Positions 39,480 through 39,570 of a stretch of DNA of 39,570 bases are shown here, piece after piece. A program made the translations under genes and the position numbers. A model generated the notes under the pieces. That model ran no database searches, was not told where the DNA came from, and saw nothing but the letters and a program-made list of their open reading frames with translations. Positions within the stretch are counted from its first letter, which is position 1; the number at the start of each line of letters is the position of its first letter. This stretch comes from Anaerolineales bacterium (lineage in GTDB: Bacteria; Chloroflexota; Anaerolineae; JAAEKA01). Location of the stretch: positions 1-39,570 of the forward strand of contig JACKBI010000021.1 in assembly GCA_020634615.1 (NCBI GenBank). The letters are read 5' to 3'.

Positions 39480-39570
39480 GGCCTTACACAAAACTTTTCG
39501 GGGCATAATCCCACCATTTGCTTTCGCACACCAGGTCCATGAGTTGCCGCTGCCCCCTCGTTTGGGTTGA

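Noticed and set aside
39539..39570. ATG near the window end as the start of the SOS-controlled gene
   Set aside because: It has no ribosome site and too little sequence remains to judge a frame.
1..39570. tRNA, rRNA, insertion sequences with transposase, prophage
   Set aside because: No tRNA-like cloverleaf, rRNA segment, transposase or phage structural gene was recognised on either strand, although small tRNAs could be missed by eye.

Overview
The window reads as a chromosomal segment of a Chloroflexota bacterium, most likely from the Anaerolineae/Caldilineae side. This is inferred from several traits: GC-rich DNA with GTG and TTG starts, a sugar-binding lipoprotein with a long Ala/Pro/Thr/Glu linker, a large MalT-type (LAL) LuxR regulator, DUF1269/DUF6325-type proteins, and many intergenic palindromic repeats. 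There is no rRNA, tRNA, CRISPR array, transposase or phage gene. I could not run a homology search, so taxonomy and family names rest on recognised motifs.

Region 1 (1-13.5 kb) is a plant-glycan utilisation locus with two divergent arms. The minus arm runs sugar-binding lipoprotein, two ABC permeases, an UroD-fold protein, a GH31 alpha-glycosidase, a LacI-family repressor and a Gfo/Idh/MocA oxidoreductase. The plus arm is a GH78 alpha-L-rhamnosidase followed by a ThuA-like protein. The control region (9321-9716) holds overlapping divergent promoters. It also holds three tandem 12-bp repeats containing a perfect LacI-like palindrome, and a near copy lies 280 bp away inside the rhamnosidase gene.

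Region 2 (13.5-19.2 kb) is mostly housekeeping: a small unknown gene with mannose-6-phosphate isomerase, divergent from a ComM/YifB AAA ATPase; then a Cys-rich lipoprotein, a type II NADH dehydrogenase and a SpoIIAA-like STAS protein. A compound palindromic, MITE-like element follows (19.22-19.35 kb).

Region 3 (19.4-34.2 kb, all minus strand) is the most unusual part. In transcription order it holds a MalT-type regulator, an arylsulfatase without a signal peptide, a BASS-family transporter, a HAD phosphatase, two SulP anion transporters, a ClC-type channel, a small conserved protein, a DUF6325-like protein with about 230 residues of 18-residue Ala/Glu repeats, and a DUF1269-like glycine-zipper protein. 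I infer a module that imports sulfated organic anions, removes the sulfate in the cytoplasm, and manages sulfate and chloride.

Region 4 (34.2-39.6 kb) carries a double-PspC membrane protein with a clear terminator, an unknown and possibly leaderless gene, a DHA2-type MFS exporter, rsmG and a DegV protein. The window ends in a plus-strand promoter whose spacer contains a GAAC-N4-GTTC LexA box, so an SOS gene probably starts just beyond the end. A structured intergenic element occurs at 25-110 and again in the rsmG leader (37618-37690).
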